56,183 nt of DNA from NCBI GenBank assembly GCA_030587405.1, contig JAUQZD010000059.1, positions 1-56,183 of the forward strand, written 5' to 3'. The position numbers and the translations under genes were made by a program. Below, in pieces: positions 6,911 through 14,977 of the stretch (position 1 is its first letter; the number at the start of each line of letters is the position of its first letter). The notes below the pieces were generated by a model. That model made no database searches, was not told the DNA's origin, and worked only from the letters and a program-made list of their open reading frames with translations. Source of the DNA: Candidatus Freyrarchaeum guaymasense (GTDB lineage: Archaea > Asgardarchaeota > Jordarchaeia > Jordarchaeales > Freyrarchaeaceae).

Positions 6911-9096
6911 GAAACGGGTACATGGGGCTGAGGGGATCTCTCGAGGAGGGGTGCGAAGGATCCCATCCCGGAACCTACATTGCAAGCGTCTACGATAAAG
7001 GTGAGGCGTTGTCCAGCGAACTGGTCAACGCCCCTAACCCCCTCAGTTTAAAGATTCATGTGGAAGGGAAGCCGCTGAGCGTCGACTCCATGAAGGTTTC
7101 CTTCCACACCCGCAGCTTGAACCTGAAGCACGCCGTCCTGTCGAGGAGGACGGTTTTCGCCGACGAGGAGGGAAACCGCTACGAGTACGCTTCAAGGCGC
7201 TACGTGTCCATGGCCAACGTGCACTTGGGAGTCTTGGAGGTGGAGTTCGCCTCGCTCGACCGCGACTGCAACGTAACCCTCAGGAAGCTGATAGACGGAG
7301 GCACAGCCAACACGCTACACCCCCTAAACCAGCCAGTAAAACACTACAGGGTCGTGGACAGGCACGCGGGGCAAAACACGTCATACCTGGAGGCTGAAAC
7401 CTTCGACTCCAGAATCAGGATAGGAGTCGCAGTAGGCGTGGAGTCCAGCGAAAAACTGCCTTTCAACATGGTGGAGGAGGGCGACGTGGCAGCCAGCGAG
7501 TGCTCCTTCCTCGCAGAGAAAGGGAGGCGCTACAAGTTCACGTTCTACTTCGCAGTGTTCACCTCGAGAGACCCAGACCTGAAGTCCTATGGGGGAAGCG
7601 TGAAGGATGCTTGCCTAGCAATCCTGCGTAGCGCCATCGGCAAGCAGGAAGCAGCCTTCCTAAGCCACAAGAAGGCTTGGGAGGAGAAGTGGGAAACCTG
7701 CCAAGTTGAAGTGGACGATGACGAAGTGAGGAACGCGGTTCGCTTCGTCATCTACCATCTTTTAATCGCGGCTCCGCGAGGACTCGACGCAAGCATCGGG
7801 GCCAAGGCACTGTGCAGCGAGTGGTACGGAGGGCACGTCTTCTGGGACACGGAAATATACATGCTGCCATTCTTCCTCCACACCGAGCCCGACACGGCGA
7901 GGAGCCTTCTAATGTACAGGTACAGGCGGATTGGGAAGGCGAGGGAGAAGGCGAGGGGCCACGGCTACGATGGAGCCTTCTGGCCGTGGGAGTCAGCCCT
8001 CACCGGCGAGGACGAAACCCCGAGGGAATGGGTCGACGTCGACGGGAAGGTTGTGCCGGTTCACCATGCGGAGAGGGAAATACACATCTGCGGTGACATA
8101 GTGTACGCTGTGTGGCGCTACTACCTAGCCACGGGAGACCTAGACTTCATGCTTAACGCAGGCCTCGAAATTGTTTTCGAGACAGCGCGCTTCTGGGCTT
8201 CAAGGGTTTCAAGGCGGCCTGATGGGAAGTACGAGTTGAAGTGTGTCACCGGGCCAGACGAGTTCCACGAGTGTGTTGACAACAACGCCTACACGAACTT
8301 CTTGGCGAGGTTCACGTTGAAGCTCGGATGCGAACTCTACGAGAGGTTTGGCTCTGATCACCCGGAGGAGCTTGGGAGGGTGGCGGAGAAGATCCATTTA
8401 CAGGGTGAGGAGGTGGAGAGGTGGAGGGAAATAGCCGAGAACATCGTCTTCCCCATGGACAGCAACGGTTTGATAGAGGAGTTTGAGGGGTACTTCAAGC
8501 TGAGGGACTTGAGGGCTGACGCTAGCAAGGGGGTTCCAGCGTGGCCCGAGTCGGTTGCCCCCTCGGAGGTGAGGAGCACCCAGCTCGTTAAGCAGGCTGA
8601 CGTCGTGATGCTGTTCCACCTCTTCCCCGACGAGTTCCCTCCCGAGGTGCAGAGGGTTAACTTAGATTACTACGCTGAGAGGACTGTTCACGCGTCCTCG
8701 CTGAGCCCGGCAAGCTACGCGATGGCATACCTCAACTTGGGCATGGCCGAGGAAGCCTACAGGTACTTCCGGCACGCCCTCTTCATCGACCTACGAAACA
8801 TTTACGGAAACACCTTTAAGGGTGTTCACGCCGCATCACTCGGTGGGTCATGGCAGGTGGTGGTTCACGGGTTTGCAGGCGTGCGGGTTAAGGAAGGGTG
8901 CCTCTCCGTGAACCCGAAACTCCCAAGAGGGATAAACCGTATACGGTTCAAGTTCTGGTACCGTGGCTCCCTAATCGAGTTCGACGTTAAAGGAAGAAGG
9001 GTTGAGGCGCGGGTAGTTGAGGGTGAGGGCGGTGTCCCCATTGAGCATGGGGGGCGCCGCTACACCCTTTCCAGGAAAGCATTGGTTCTGGGGTGA
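6814..9096 (+). CDS. GH65-family disaccharide phosphorylase
   Basis: A 760-residue glycoside hydrolase family 65 enzyme. GH65 phosphorylases split maltose, trehalose, kojibiose or similar disaccharides with phosphate into beta-glucose 1-phosphate and glucose. The N-terminal beta-sandwich opens with WILEEEGF...ETVFTIGNGYMGLRGS, typical of the family. The (alpha/alpha)6 barrel contains FWDTEIYMLPFF and CVTGPDEFHECVDNNAYTN, whose Glu (about residue 483) is the expected general acid. KQADVVMLFHLF and a C-terminal sandwich follow. Full length, no signal peptide, so cytoplasmic. The start ATG at 6814 is fixed by homology. The HAD gene four bases downstream would convert the glucose 1-phosphate, supporting phosphorylase rather than hydrolase activity. 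Exact linkage specificity is not readable. Confidence 0.9.
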   Translation: MAEPSFKDDGWILEEEGFHRSRLPYWETVFTIGNGYMGLRGSLEEGCEGSHPGTYIASVYDKGEALSSELVNAPNPLSLKIHVEGKPLSVDSMKVSFHTRSLNLKHAVLSRRTVFADEEGNRYEYASRRYVSMANVHLGVLEVEFASLDRDCNVTLRKLIDGGTANTLHPLNQPVKHYRVVDRHAGQNTSYLEAETFDSRIRIGVAVGVESSEKLPFNMVEEGDVAASECSFLAEKGRRYKFTFYFAVFTSRDPDLKSYGGSVKDACLAILRSAIGKQEAAFLSHKKAWEEKWETCQVEVDDDEVRNAVRFVIYHLLIAAPRGLDASIGAKALCSEWYGGHVFWDTEIYMLPFFLHTEPDTARSLLMYRYRRIGKAREKARGHGYDGAFWPWESALTGEDETPREWVDVDGKVVPVHHAEREIHICGDIVYAVWRYYLATGDLDFMLNAGLEIVFETARFWASRVSRRPDGKYELKCVTGPDEFHECVDNNAYTNFLARFTLKLGCELYERFGSDHPEELGRVAEKIHLQGEEVERWREIAENIVFPMDSNGLIEEFEGYFKLRDLRADASKGVPAWPESVAPSEVRSTQLVKQADVVMLFHLFPDEFPPEVQRVNLDYYAERTVHASSLSPASYAMAYLNLGMAEEAYRYFRHALFIDLRNIYGNTFKGVHAASLGGSWQVVVHGFAGVRVKEGCLSVNPKLPRGINRIRFKFWYRGSLIEFDVKGRRVEARVVEGEGGVPIEHGGRRYTLSRKALVLG

Positions 9097-9100
9097 CGGG

Positions 9101-9874
9101 ATGCGTACCGGGTTCATATGGGATATCGACGGGGTCGTGCTGGACAGCCCCCACGAGATGGCGTGGCGTGAAACGGCGAGGAAGCCTCCTTGGAACGTCA
9201 AGTCGCTTTCAACGGAGTTCTACTTTAGGTACGTAGCCTCCAAGCCACGGCTTGAGGGAGCCGACAACATACTAAGGCTTAAGGGGGTCTACGAGAGGCT
9301 TGGAGCAAAAACGGAGGAGGAGAAGAGGAGGATACTGATCAGGTTCAGCACGGAGAAGAACGAGATGATAAGGGAGCTGATAAGGAGGGGGGAGTTCAGG
9401 CTGTTTAGGGATGCTGTGCTGCTTCTGCTGAGGGCTAAGAGAAGCGGGGTGCCCCAGGCGTCGGCGTCGGCGTCGAAGAACGCCAAGGACATGCTGGTTA
9501 GGGTTGACAGGGGGAGGATCTTGAGGGAGATTGGAGACGACCTCGGCGTCGTCTCCGAGCATCAAACCCTATACGACGTCTTCGACGTCGACGCGTGCGG
9601 CCTCGACCTCGGCGGAAAAGAGGAAATTCAAAGGTACGCGGCTGAGAAGCTCAGGGAGAAGTTTCCCTCCCTTAAGTGCTTCGTGGTTTTCGAAGATTCC
9701 CCCTCCGGCGTGGAGGCTGCCAAATCGCTTGGGTTCTTCGTGGTGGGGGTGTACAGGATAGGGTCGGTGGAGGAGCTGAGGAAGGCTGGAGCGGACATAG
9801 TCACAGGGGATCTTGAACAATTAAGCGTGACGTCCATAATAAGTGAGGTGGAGAAGCAGCGGGTTCACGCTTAA
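9101..9874 (+). CDS. HAD-superfamily protein, beta-phosphoglucomutase-like
   Basis: A 257-residue HAD phosphatase/phosphomutase. The nucleophile motif reads FIWDIDGVVLDSP at the very N-terminus (first Asp nucleophile, second Asp acid/base); motif II is SASASKNAK near residue 125; motif III/IV is CFVVFEDSPSGVEAAKSLG near residue 190. The helical cap between residues 20 and 100 matches the beta-phosphoglucomutase class. ATG at 9101 is chosen since it places the DxD motif in the usual position and follows GGGGTGACGGG. GH65 phosphorylase plus beta-phosphoglucomutase is a recurrent pair: beta-glucose 1-phosphate becomes glucose 6-phosphate for glycolysis. Phosphatase activity on a sugar phosphate is the alternative. 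Confidence 0.85.
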   Translation: MRTGFIWDIDGVVLDSPHEMAWRETARKPPWNVKSLSTEFYFRYVASKPRLEGADNILRLKGVYERLGAKTEEEKRRILIRFSTEKNEMIRELIRRGEFRLFRDAVLLLLRAKRSGVPQASASASKNAKDMLVRVDRGRILREIGDDLGVVSEHQTLYDVFDVDACGLDLGGKEEIQRYAAEKLREKFPSLKCFVVFEDSPSGVEAAKSLGFFVVGVYRIGSVEELRKAGADIVTGDLEQLSVTSIISEVEKQRVHA

Positions 9875-10417
9875 TAGGCTTTTATGGGTAGTGTGTGTTT
9901 TGGTCTGTCAGGCATTCCCCCACATCGAGGCGTACACCTCTGACGGGGCTTTCGGGGGACCCCGGAGCCCCACATCCGAAGACTCCACCCCAAGGCCACC
10001 CCGTGGCCAAACCAACACCCACAAACACCCACCAAAATTTAACTGCTTCGCAAGGCGTTGGTGGAGCCTCATCCGACACCGAAAGGCCATCTCGGTTTTC
10101 AACGTGTGAAACCACCCTTCTCCGGTTAATCCTTACGAGAACTCCACTTTGGATGCGGCTGCTCCAATCACCCGCCACACACGATCACCCGTCCCCTCAG
10201 GAACTCCTTGCATCGCCCCGAATGCAGCCAGCCACACTGCCCGTTTTTAACATCTTTCAGCTTCTTACTGAGCCATCCTTAAGCTTCTGAAGACTAAATT
10301 AGAATTAGAAATTGGGTTTAATGGCTTGCGTCGCCGCTTCCCCCCGGTGAATGTTTAAGTTTGAGGTAAATTAATTTGGGATTGTGTGGTTGTTAGTGGT
10401 GGCTTTCCGGAGGGTTG
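9875..10417. other. Intergenic stretch with stem-loops, no gene seen
   Basis: No convincing protein frame; several open frames are C-rich low-complexity artefacts. The left third contains consecutive inverted repeats (listed separately), followed by a CA/CCACC-rich segment at 10010-10040. A T-rich/AT-rich tract at 10290-10320 and GTTTAAG near 10350-10360 may be promoter material for the peptidase gene. Confidence 0.45.
9906..9971. other. Cluster of inverted repeats, possible structured RNA or terminator
   Basis: Three pairings are visible by eye: GTCAG (9906-9910) with CTGAC (9940-9944); within it GAGG with CCTC around a six-base loop (about 9927-9940); and GGGGCT (9945-9950) with AGCCCC (9966-9971) enclosing a nested CGGGG/CCCCG stem. 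It begins about 30 bases after the HAD stop. It could terminate the disaccharide operon or be part of a structured non-coding RNA; no known RNA family is recognised. Confidence 0.4.
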
Positions 10418-11368
10418 ATGTTGAGACATTTGGAGCTTCTGAGGGGTGCCGCGTCGGCTTGCAGGCAAAACATGGCTGTTAAGGAAGGGGAGAGCGTTGT
10501 GGTCGTAGCCGATCCTGAGATGCTGGCTTACGGGGAGGCTTTCGCCTACGCCGCAGAGGCTATGGGCGCCGACGTAACGCTGGCGCTGATGAAGGATAGA
10601 GGCAGGCATGGCGCTGAGCCGCCTAAACCTGTTGCAGCCGCAATGGAGGCGGCAGACGTCTTCATCCTCACCACCACGCACTCCCTAAGCCATACAGATG
10701 CGAGGAGGAGAGCCACCGAGAGAGGCGCTAGAGGGGCGAGCCTCCCCGGTGTTACAAGGCAGATGTTCTTAGAGCCCATGACAGCAGACTACGTTTTTGT
10801 CAGGAAGCTCACCGAGGCGGTGGCGTCCATACTTGACCGTGGAGACACCGTGAGGATAACCTCCCCTTCAGGGACAGACCTCACCCTGAGCATTAAGGGA
10901 AGGGTTGCCATGAGGGACGACGGCGACTACACGCGTCCTGGGACGTGGGGGAACCTTCCAGCTGGGGAGGCATGCATAGCGCCGGTGGAAACCGAGGGTG
11001 AAGGGGTTCTCGCCCCCGTCTACCCGGGATCAGCCGAGCCGTTAAGGATAACGGTTAGGGATGGGCGGGCGGTTAGCTTTGAGGGAGGCGCTAGGAGCAT
11101 TGAAAGGGTGCTGAGGGAGGCTGGGGAGTGCGGCTTCCACGTGGCTGAACTTGGGGTTGGAACGAACCCTAAGGCTAGGCTTGTCGGGAACGTCTTAGAG
11201 GACGAGAAGGTTTTAGGGACAGTGCACATTGCGTTCGGCGACAGCACAAGCTTCCCGGGAGGAAGAAACAAGTGTGAAGTACACGTAGACCTAGTAGTGC
11301 TCAACCCAACGGTGACCGTTGACGGAAGAGAGATACTGAGGGACGGGAAAATAATGGTTAAGGTGTGA
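10418..11368 (+). CDS. M29-like aminopeptidase / 2,5-dihydroxypyridine dioxygenase-family metalloprotein
   Basis: A 316-residue protein of the thermophilic aminopeptidase (M29) superfamily. These enzymes bind one or two metals through Glu/His/Asp; here the C-terminal half shows the typical AELGVGTNPKARLVGNVLEDEK stretch, the GTVHIAFGDS motif and a final H-x-D (CEVHVDLVV). The protein is shorter than classical aminopeptidase T (about 410 residues) but normal for archaeal homologues. ATG at 10418 is preferred over the overlapping TTG at 10415; CGGAGGG lies just before. It is followed after 4 bases by the HEAT-repeat gene, so the two are probably cotranscribed. Peptidase versus ring-cleaving dioxygenase function cannot be decided. 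Confidence 0.75.
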   Translation: MLRHLELLRGAASACRQNMAVKEGESVVVVADPEMLAYGEAFAYAAEAMGADVTLALMKDRGRHGAEPPKPVAAAMEAADVFILTTTHSLSHTDARRRATERGARGASLPGVTRQMFLEPMTADYVFVRKLTEAVASILDRGDTVRITSPSGTDLTLSIKGRVAMRDDGDYTRPGTWGNLPAGEACIAPVETEGEGVLAPVYPGSAEPLRITVRDGRAVSFEGGARSIERVLREAGECGFHVAELGVGTNPKARLVGNVLEDEKVLGTVHIAFGDSTSFPGGRNKCEVHVDLVVLNPTVTVDGREILRDGKIMVKV

Positions 11369-11372
11369 TGGG

Positions 11373-12392
11373 GTGAACCTGATGCCTAGGGACAGGTCAA
11401 CTATGGAACTGCTGGAAGACCTTAGGAGTGGGGATGTAGGGAGGGTCGCATCCGCACTTAAATGTCTCTGCTCCTACGCCGAGCAAGGCGTCTACGACCC
11501 GGACGTTGTACCACACATAGTCAGGATCCTTGGATCCCAAAGTGACGAGGAGGTATTAGCGCTGACCCTTCGACTGGCAAGCCTATACTGTGACGAAGGC
11601 CTAGCTCACCCTCAAGAGGTTCAAGCCGCCCTGAAGCTTCTAGACTCTGAAAGCGAGGGGGTTAAAGCCCACGCGGCGTACCTGCTGCTGGTCTGCGCCG
11701 GGCGGGGCCGCCTCTCGGACGAGGCCCCCGGGAAGCTCGTTGAGCTATTAGGGTCGAAGTCAACGGAGGTTGTTCTAATGGCCGTTGAAACGTTGGGGGC
11801 GTACGCGGAGGAGGGTGTCACCCCCGCGGAGGCGGCTGAGGTCGTCCTTTCAGCTCTCAGCCACCATGACACCTCGGTTCAAGTGGCAGCGTTGAAAGCC
11901 CTCTGCGCTTACGCTGAGAGAGGGGTTCTCCTAGACGGCTTCTTGAAAGTTGCCCCACGGCTTCTCAAGTCAGACGATGAGGGGGTACGTAGGGAAGCCG
12001 CCTCGTGCCTTTGGAGGTACGCTGTCAGAGGAAAAACGTCTGCTGAAGTCTTGGATTCCCTGATAAGCCTCTTGGAAAGCGACGGATTTGAGGTTCAGGT
12101 GGCGGCAGCCCGCACCCTTTGGAGGTATGCTGAGTGCGGGGTGGAGGGGGAGAAGGCCACGGAGAGGCTGGCGGCGCTGCTCGGCAGCGGTAGCGCCTTC
12201 GTGCGTAGCTCAGCAGCCTACGCCCTGGCGATCTACGCTAGGAGGGGGTTCACCTCCAAACTTGCAGCTGAAAAGCTCCCAACCCTTCTGGAGGACGGGG
12301 AGGAAAGCGTGAGGAGAACCGCCATTTACGCCATCGAAGAATACGAGAAGAGCGGGGGAAAATGTTCTGGGAGGCGGTCAGACAGCGTCTAG
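11373..12392 (+). CDS. HEAT/ARM-repeat protein
   Basis: A protein of up to 339 residues built almost wholly of about eight helical repeats of 38-40 residues, with recurrent units such as LGSKSTEVVLMAVETLGAYA and LESDGFEVQVAAARTLWRYAE. HEAT/ARM solenoids bind partner proteins and have no enzymatic activity of their own. Gly/Ser-Asp/Glu turns and the Ala-x-x-x-Leu helix pattern recur through the whole length; there is no signal peptide or membrane segment. The GTG at 11373 and an ATG at 11382 are both possible starts. Translational coupling to the M29-like gene (4-base gap) suggests a joint role, but the partner cannot be named. Confidence 0.8.
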   Translation: MNLMPRDRSTMELLEDLRSGDVGRVASALKCLCSYAEQGVYDPDVVPHIVRILGSQSDEEVLALTLRLASLYCDEGLAHPQEVQAALKLLDSESEGVKAHAAYLLLVCAGRGRLSDEAPGKLVELLGSKSTEVVLMAVETLGAYAEEGVTPAEAAEVVLSALSHHDTSVQVAALKALCAYAERGVLLDGFLKVAPRLLKSDDEGVRREAASCLWRYAVRGKTSAEVLDSLISLLESDGFEVQVAAARTLWRYAECGVEGEKATERLAALLGSGSAFVRSSAAYALAIYARRGFTSKLAAEKLPTLLEDGEESVRRTAIYAIEEYEKSGGKCSGRRSDSV

Positions 12393-12504
12393 ACTCAACT
12401 AAAGCTGCTCTTCCCGTGGAGCCGGCTGTTGCCAGCCGCCTTCATGGAGAAGGCCGTGTCCTTCTTCTAAGGGATGCTTAGGCTTTTCGAGGAGAGGGAT
12501 CGTG

Positions 12505-13575
12505 CTATTTGAAGAGTTTCTGGATGAACTCGCTGATCTTCGCTATTGCCTCCTTCGCCTCGGGTAACGTGTATAGCCCGAATGACTGGAAAACGTGGGG
12601 CATGTCGTCCCATGTTTGCAAGGTTGCGTCTACGCCAGCCTCTCTAGCTCGCTCAACGAAGCGTTTACATCCTCCATAGAGCATTTCACACGTGCTTGCC
12701 TGAACCAGGATGGGTGGCAAACCCCTTAGGTCCGCGAACACCGGGGATATTAGCGGGTCGGATGGGTCCGCACCTCCAAGGTATGCAGGAACCCACCAGA
12801 AAATTCCGATGTCTGCAAGGACAGGGTCTGTTTTAGCGTTCTCGAAGAACGACTCGTCGGAGCCTGTCCAGTCAGTTGCCGGCGAGAGGCAGACCGCGCC
12901 GGCTGGTAAGGGCATCCCCTCGTCTCGCAGCTTTAGAAGGGTCGTGATCGCCAAGTTGCCGCCAGCGGAGTCTCCCGCCACAACTATGTTCTTCGGGTTA
13001 AACCCAACGGATAGAAGCCACTTGTAAGCTGTGACGCAGTCTTCAAGCTGAGCGGGGTAGGGGTGCTCCGGCGCTAGCCTATAGTCTACACTTAGTACAC
13101 GCATCTTCGTTGCCTCCCCCAGCGTGACCGTGAGGATCCGGTGGGTGTTCGGGGAGCCTACCACCATGCCTCCCCCATGGAAGTAGAGTAAAACTCTTTC
13201 CTCTGCGGCCTCCGGGACGATCTGCCACTCCGCTGGAACGCCACCCGCACTCGCCTGCTCTATCTTTACGCTTTGGGGGAGAGGGTGCCTCTCCTGCTCG
13301 ACCTTCGCCATGTGTTCGAAGCCATGCCTCATCAGCCTAGCTAGAAAGAGCATTTCATCCATCGTCAGGTAGTTGTAGAGTTCGTCTACGCTCATCTCCC
13401 CCCTGAAGAAGCGTTCATTACCCTCCATTACCTTCCGCCAGAGTGCTTGGAAGTCAACTCCACGATTCTCCTCCAAGCCGAGAAACTCCATGACACCGTC
13501 CATCTGCTCCTTCAGGAGCTCGTCCATTAGCCTAAGCACGTCCGGGCGAATCCTCGACCTATCCAAAACAGGCAT
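12505..13575 (-). CDS. Alpha/beta hydrolase, HSL (acetyl esterase) family
   Basis: A 356-residue carboxylesterase of the hormone-sensitive-lipase group (COG0657). It has the diagnostic LLYFHGGGMVVGSP oxyanion-hole motif (about residues 129-142), the nucleophile elbow GDSAGGN (about residue 204), a late Asp region near EMLYGG, and a C-terminal His in DDMPHVFQSFG. Acts on short-chain esters in the cytoplasm. Length is longer than the usual 310 because of an extended N-terminal cap of about 100 residues. The ATG at 13575 follows GGAGGAAGGAGGG. It converges with the HEAT gene and appears to be a single-gene unit. The natural ester is unknown. Confidence 0.88.
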   Translation of the reverse strand: MPVLDRSRIRPDVLRLMDELLKEQMDGVMEFLGLEENRGVDFQALWRKVMEGNERFFRGEMSVDELYNYLTMDEMLFLARLMRHGFEHMAKVEQERHPLPQSVKIEQASAGGVPAEWQIVPEAAEERVLLYFHGGGMVVGSPNTHRILTVTLGEATKMRVLSVDYRLAPEHPYPAQLEDCVTAYKWLLSVGFNPKNIVVAGDSAGGNLAITTLLKLRDEGMPLPAGAVCLSPATDWTGSDESFFENAKTDPVLADIGIFWWVPAYLGGADPSDPLISPVFADLRGLPPILVQASTCEMLYGGCKRFVERAREAGVDATLQTWDDMPHVFQSFGLYTLPEAKEAIAKISEFIQKLFK

Positions 13576-14099
13576 CTAAACCCTCCTTCCTCCTCTACTG
13601 GATGGGCTGAAGAACTCTTTAACCACAAAAGAAATTTAAAAGTGTTTTGGGCTTTAGCATGATGGCCGTTGAAGGCAAATGCAAGGGTCGAAAGTCCGTG
13701 GAATGGTGGGGTTTGAACCCTTTCCTAAAAGTTAACCTGTCAAGCAAGTAACGTAGACTTTTAAATTAGAGGGGCTAAACCTTTCCTCCCCTTCCTCTTC
13801 GATTCCCGTCTAAGGTGGTGTTATTACTTGGTGACGGGCCAACCTGAAGAAATGATAGCTAAGGGCGGCTGGGAATAGATGGCTCAGAGTGGCTGAAGGT
13901 AACGGTCACGGTACTCTCATAAAGCTCCCTGGAAGGAGAGGGTAATGGAAGGGAAGAAGGGTGTTCTAAGCCGCTATCCCGGGGAACCCCTCTCGGGTTC
14001 GCACCTACGTGTTTTAGAGTCGTTTAGCCTTATTTGCCTGTCTCCGATTTCATTAAAACATAAGATTTGTCTGTTAACAGTAAGTTTGATTGATTAGGT
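13576..14099. other. Intergenic stretch, no gene recognised
   Basis: No protein-like frame longer than about 40 residues is convincing. AT-rich DNA near 13620-13660 (GAAATTTAAAAGTG) probably holds the promoter of the leftward esterase gene. A segment at 13830-13910 has C/D-box-like words (TGACGG, CTGA, ATGATAG, CTGA), but spacing is poor, so no small RNA is called. A GC-rich inverted repeat (CCCGGGG...CCCCTCTCGGG) lies near 13978-13998. Confidence 0.4.
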
Positions 14100-14108
14100 A
14101 ATTTTTAT
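14100..14108 (+). promoter_or_regulatory. Putative TATA box of the vapBC operon
   Basis: AATTTTTAT lies in a strongly AT-rich block (14050-14130) that contrasts with the surrounding DNA, about 37 bases before the antitoxin ATG. This spacing fits an archaeal promoter with a leader of about 12 bases. Confidence 0.4.
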
Positions 14109-14144
14109 TAGGATTAATTTAATTGGATTAACTTGGGTGGTTTG

Positions 14145-14411
14145 ATGGGAAAAACTGTTTACGTGCAGACGTATGTGGATGAAGCCACCTACAGGGCTCT
14201 TAAGAGCATCGCTTTGGCTGATGGCAGGAGCATCAGGGATGTGGTTAGGAAGGCTATTGAGAAGTACGTAGAGGACAACAGGGGGAGAGTTGAGGAGGCG
14301 GTTAGAAGCGACCCGATTTGGAAGGCTGTTGGAGTTATAGAGGTTGAGGAGGACGCCAGCGAAAAAGACGACTGGAGTTGTTTAGAGTGGCAGCCAGAAG
14401 GCGCAGAATGA
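14145..14411 (+). CDS. vapB: VapB-type antitoxin, ribbon-helix-helix
   Basis: An 88-residue protein with an N-terminal ribbon-helix-helix DNA-binding segment (YVQTYVDEATYRALKSIAL then GRSIRDVVRKAIEKYVED) and an acidic, flexible C-terminus rich in Glu/Asp and Trp that would wrap the toxin. ATG at 14145 follows GGGTGG by the right spacing, preferred over the GTG at 14133. It overlaps the PIN-domain gene by four bases (ATGA). Such antitoxins repress their own promoter, here probably the AT-rich block just upstream. The pair is intact, unlike several HEPN-MNT pairs in the window. Confidence 0.85.
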   Translation: MGKTVYVQTYVDEATYRALKSIALADGRSIRDVVRKAIEKYVEDNRGRVEEAVRSDPIWKAVGVIEVEEDASEKDDWSCLEWQPEGAE

Positions 14412-14827
14412 TCTACGTTGACACCACAGCATTAATAGCTTTGGCGAACAGGAATGACAGGAACCATGATGAAGCCCGCATTTTCCTAGAGGACATGTTA
14501 AGGGGCGGCGTCATCCTTGTCATAGGCCGCCCGGTCCTAGCCGAATTTCTCAACGGGGTGTCGAAAAGGGTGGGGAAAAGGAGGGCAATAGAGCTGTACA
14601 AGGCATACAGTAAAAGCAAGTTCATAGTGATAGAGAGGGAAACGGAGGGAGACTGGGGGAAGGCCTGGGATGCATTCCTCAAGTACGAGGATCAGGATGG
14701 AATGGATCTCGTTGACTGCTTAAGCTTCGCGATAATGGAACGCCTTAACATCAAGGAGGCTTTCACCTTCGACCGCGACTATGAAACTTACGGCTTCACC
14801 ATCAAACCTGGCACCAGAAGAGTTTAA
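14408..14827 (+). CDS. vapC: VapC-type toxin, PIN-domain ribonuclease
   Basis: A 139-residue PIN-domain protein, a Mg-dependent RNase that VapB would neutralise. The acidic centre is visible: first Asp in MIYVDTTALIAL (residue 5), a Glu in VLAEFLNGV (about residue 47), Asp in DLVDCLSFAIM (about residue 104), and a final Asp in FTFDRDYETYGF. The ATG at 14408, overlapping the antitoxin stop, is the start expected for PIN proteins; an in-frame ATG at 14378 would add a basic leader. The gene ends about 150 bases before the convergent ileS gene. Confidence 0.88.
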   Translation: MIYVDTTALIALANRNDRNHDEARIFLEDMLRGGVILVIGRPVLAEFLNGVSKRVGKRRAIELYKAYSKSKFIVIERETEGDWGKAWDAFLKYEDQDGMDLVDCLSFAIMERLNIKEAFTFDRDYETYGFTIKPGTRRV

Positions 14828-14977
14828 CACGATGCTGAACCCCTCCCGCCACCCGAAAAACTACTCCGAGTTTGGAGAAGCGTCTTAAACCTCAGCTTAA
14901 CGGGAAACGAGCTTTAAGCCTGCATGCCTTCATCCTTCCATGAAAAGAAGGAGGTTGGGTTCTCCTTCGAAATCGTT

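Noticed and set aside
9895..10290. 131-codon plus-strand frame in the gap before the peptidase gene
   Set aside because: C-rich composition (Thr/Pro/His runs), no ribosome site, no family features; the inverted repeats in it suggest non-coding DNA.
13690..13735. T-arm-like GGGTTCAAACCCC on the minus strand, as in a tRNA
   Set aside because: No matching acceptor, D-arm or anticodon arm could be built around it.
13830..13910. C/D-box-like words suggesting a guide RNA
   Set aside because: The C box deviates from TGATGA and box spacing is wrong for an archaeal C/D RNA.
13960..14015. GGGTTCG word resembling a tRNA T-loop
   Set aside because: The stem does not pair as a T-arm and no A-box lies upstream.
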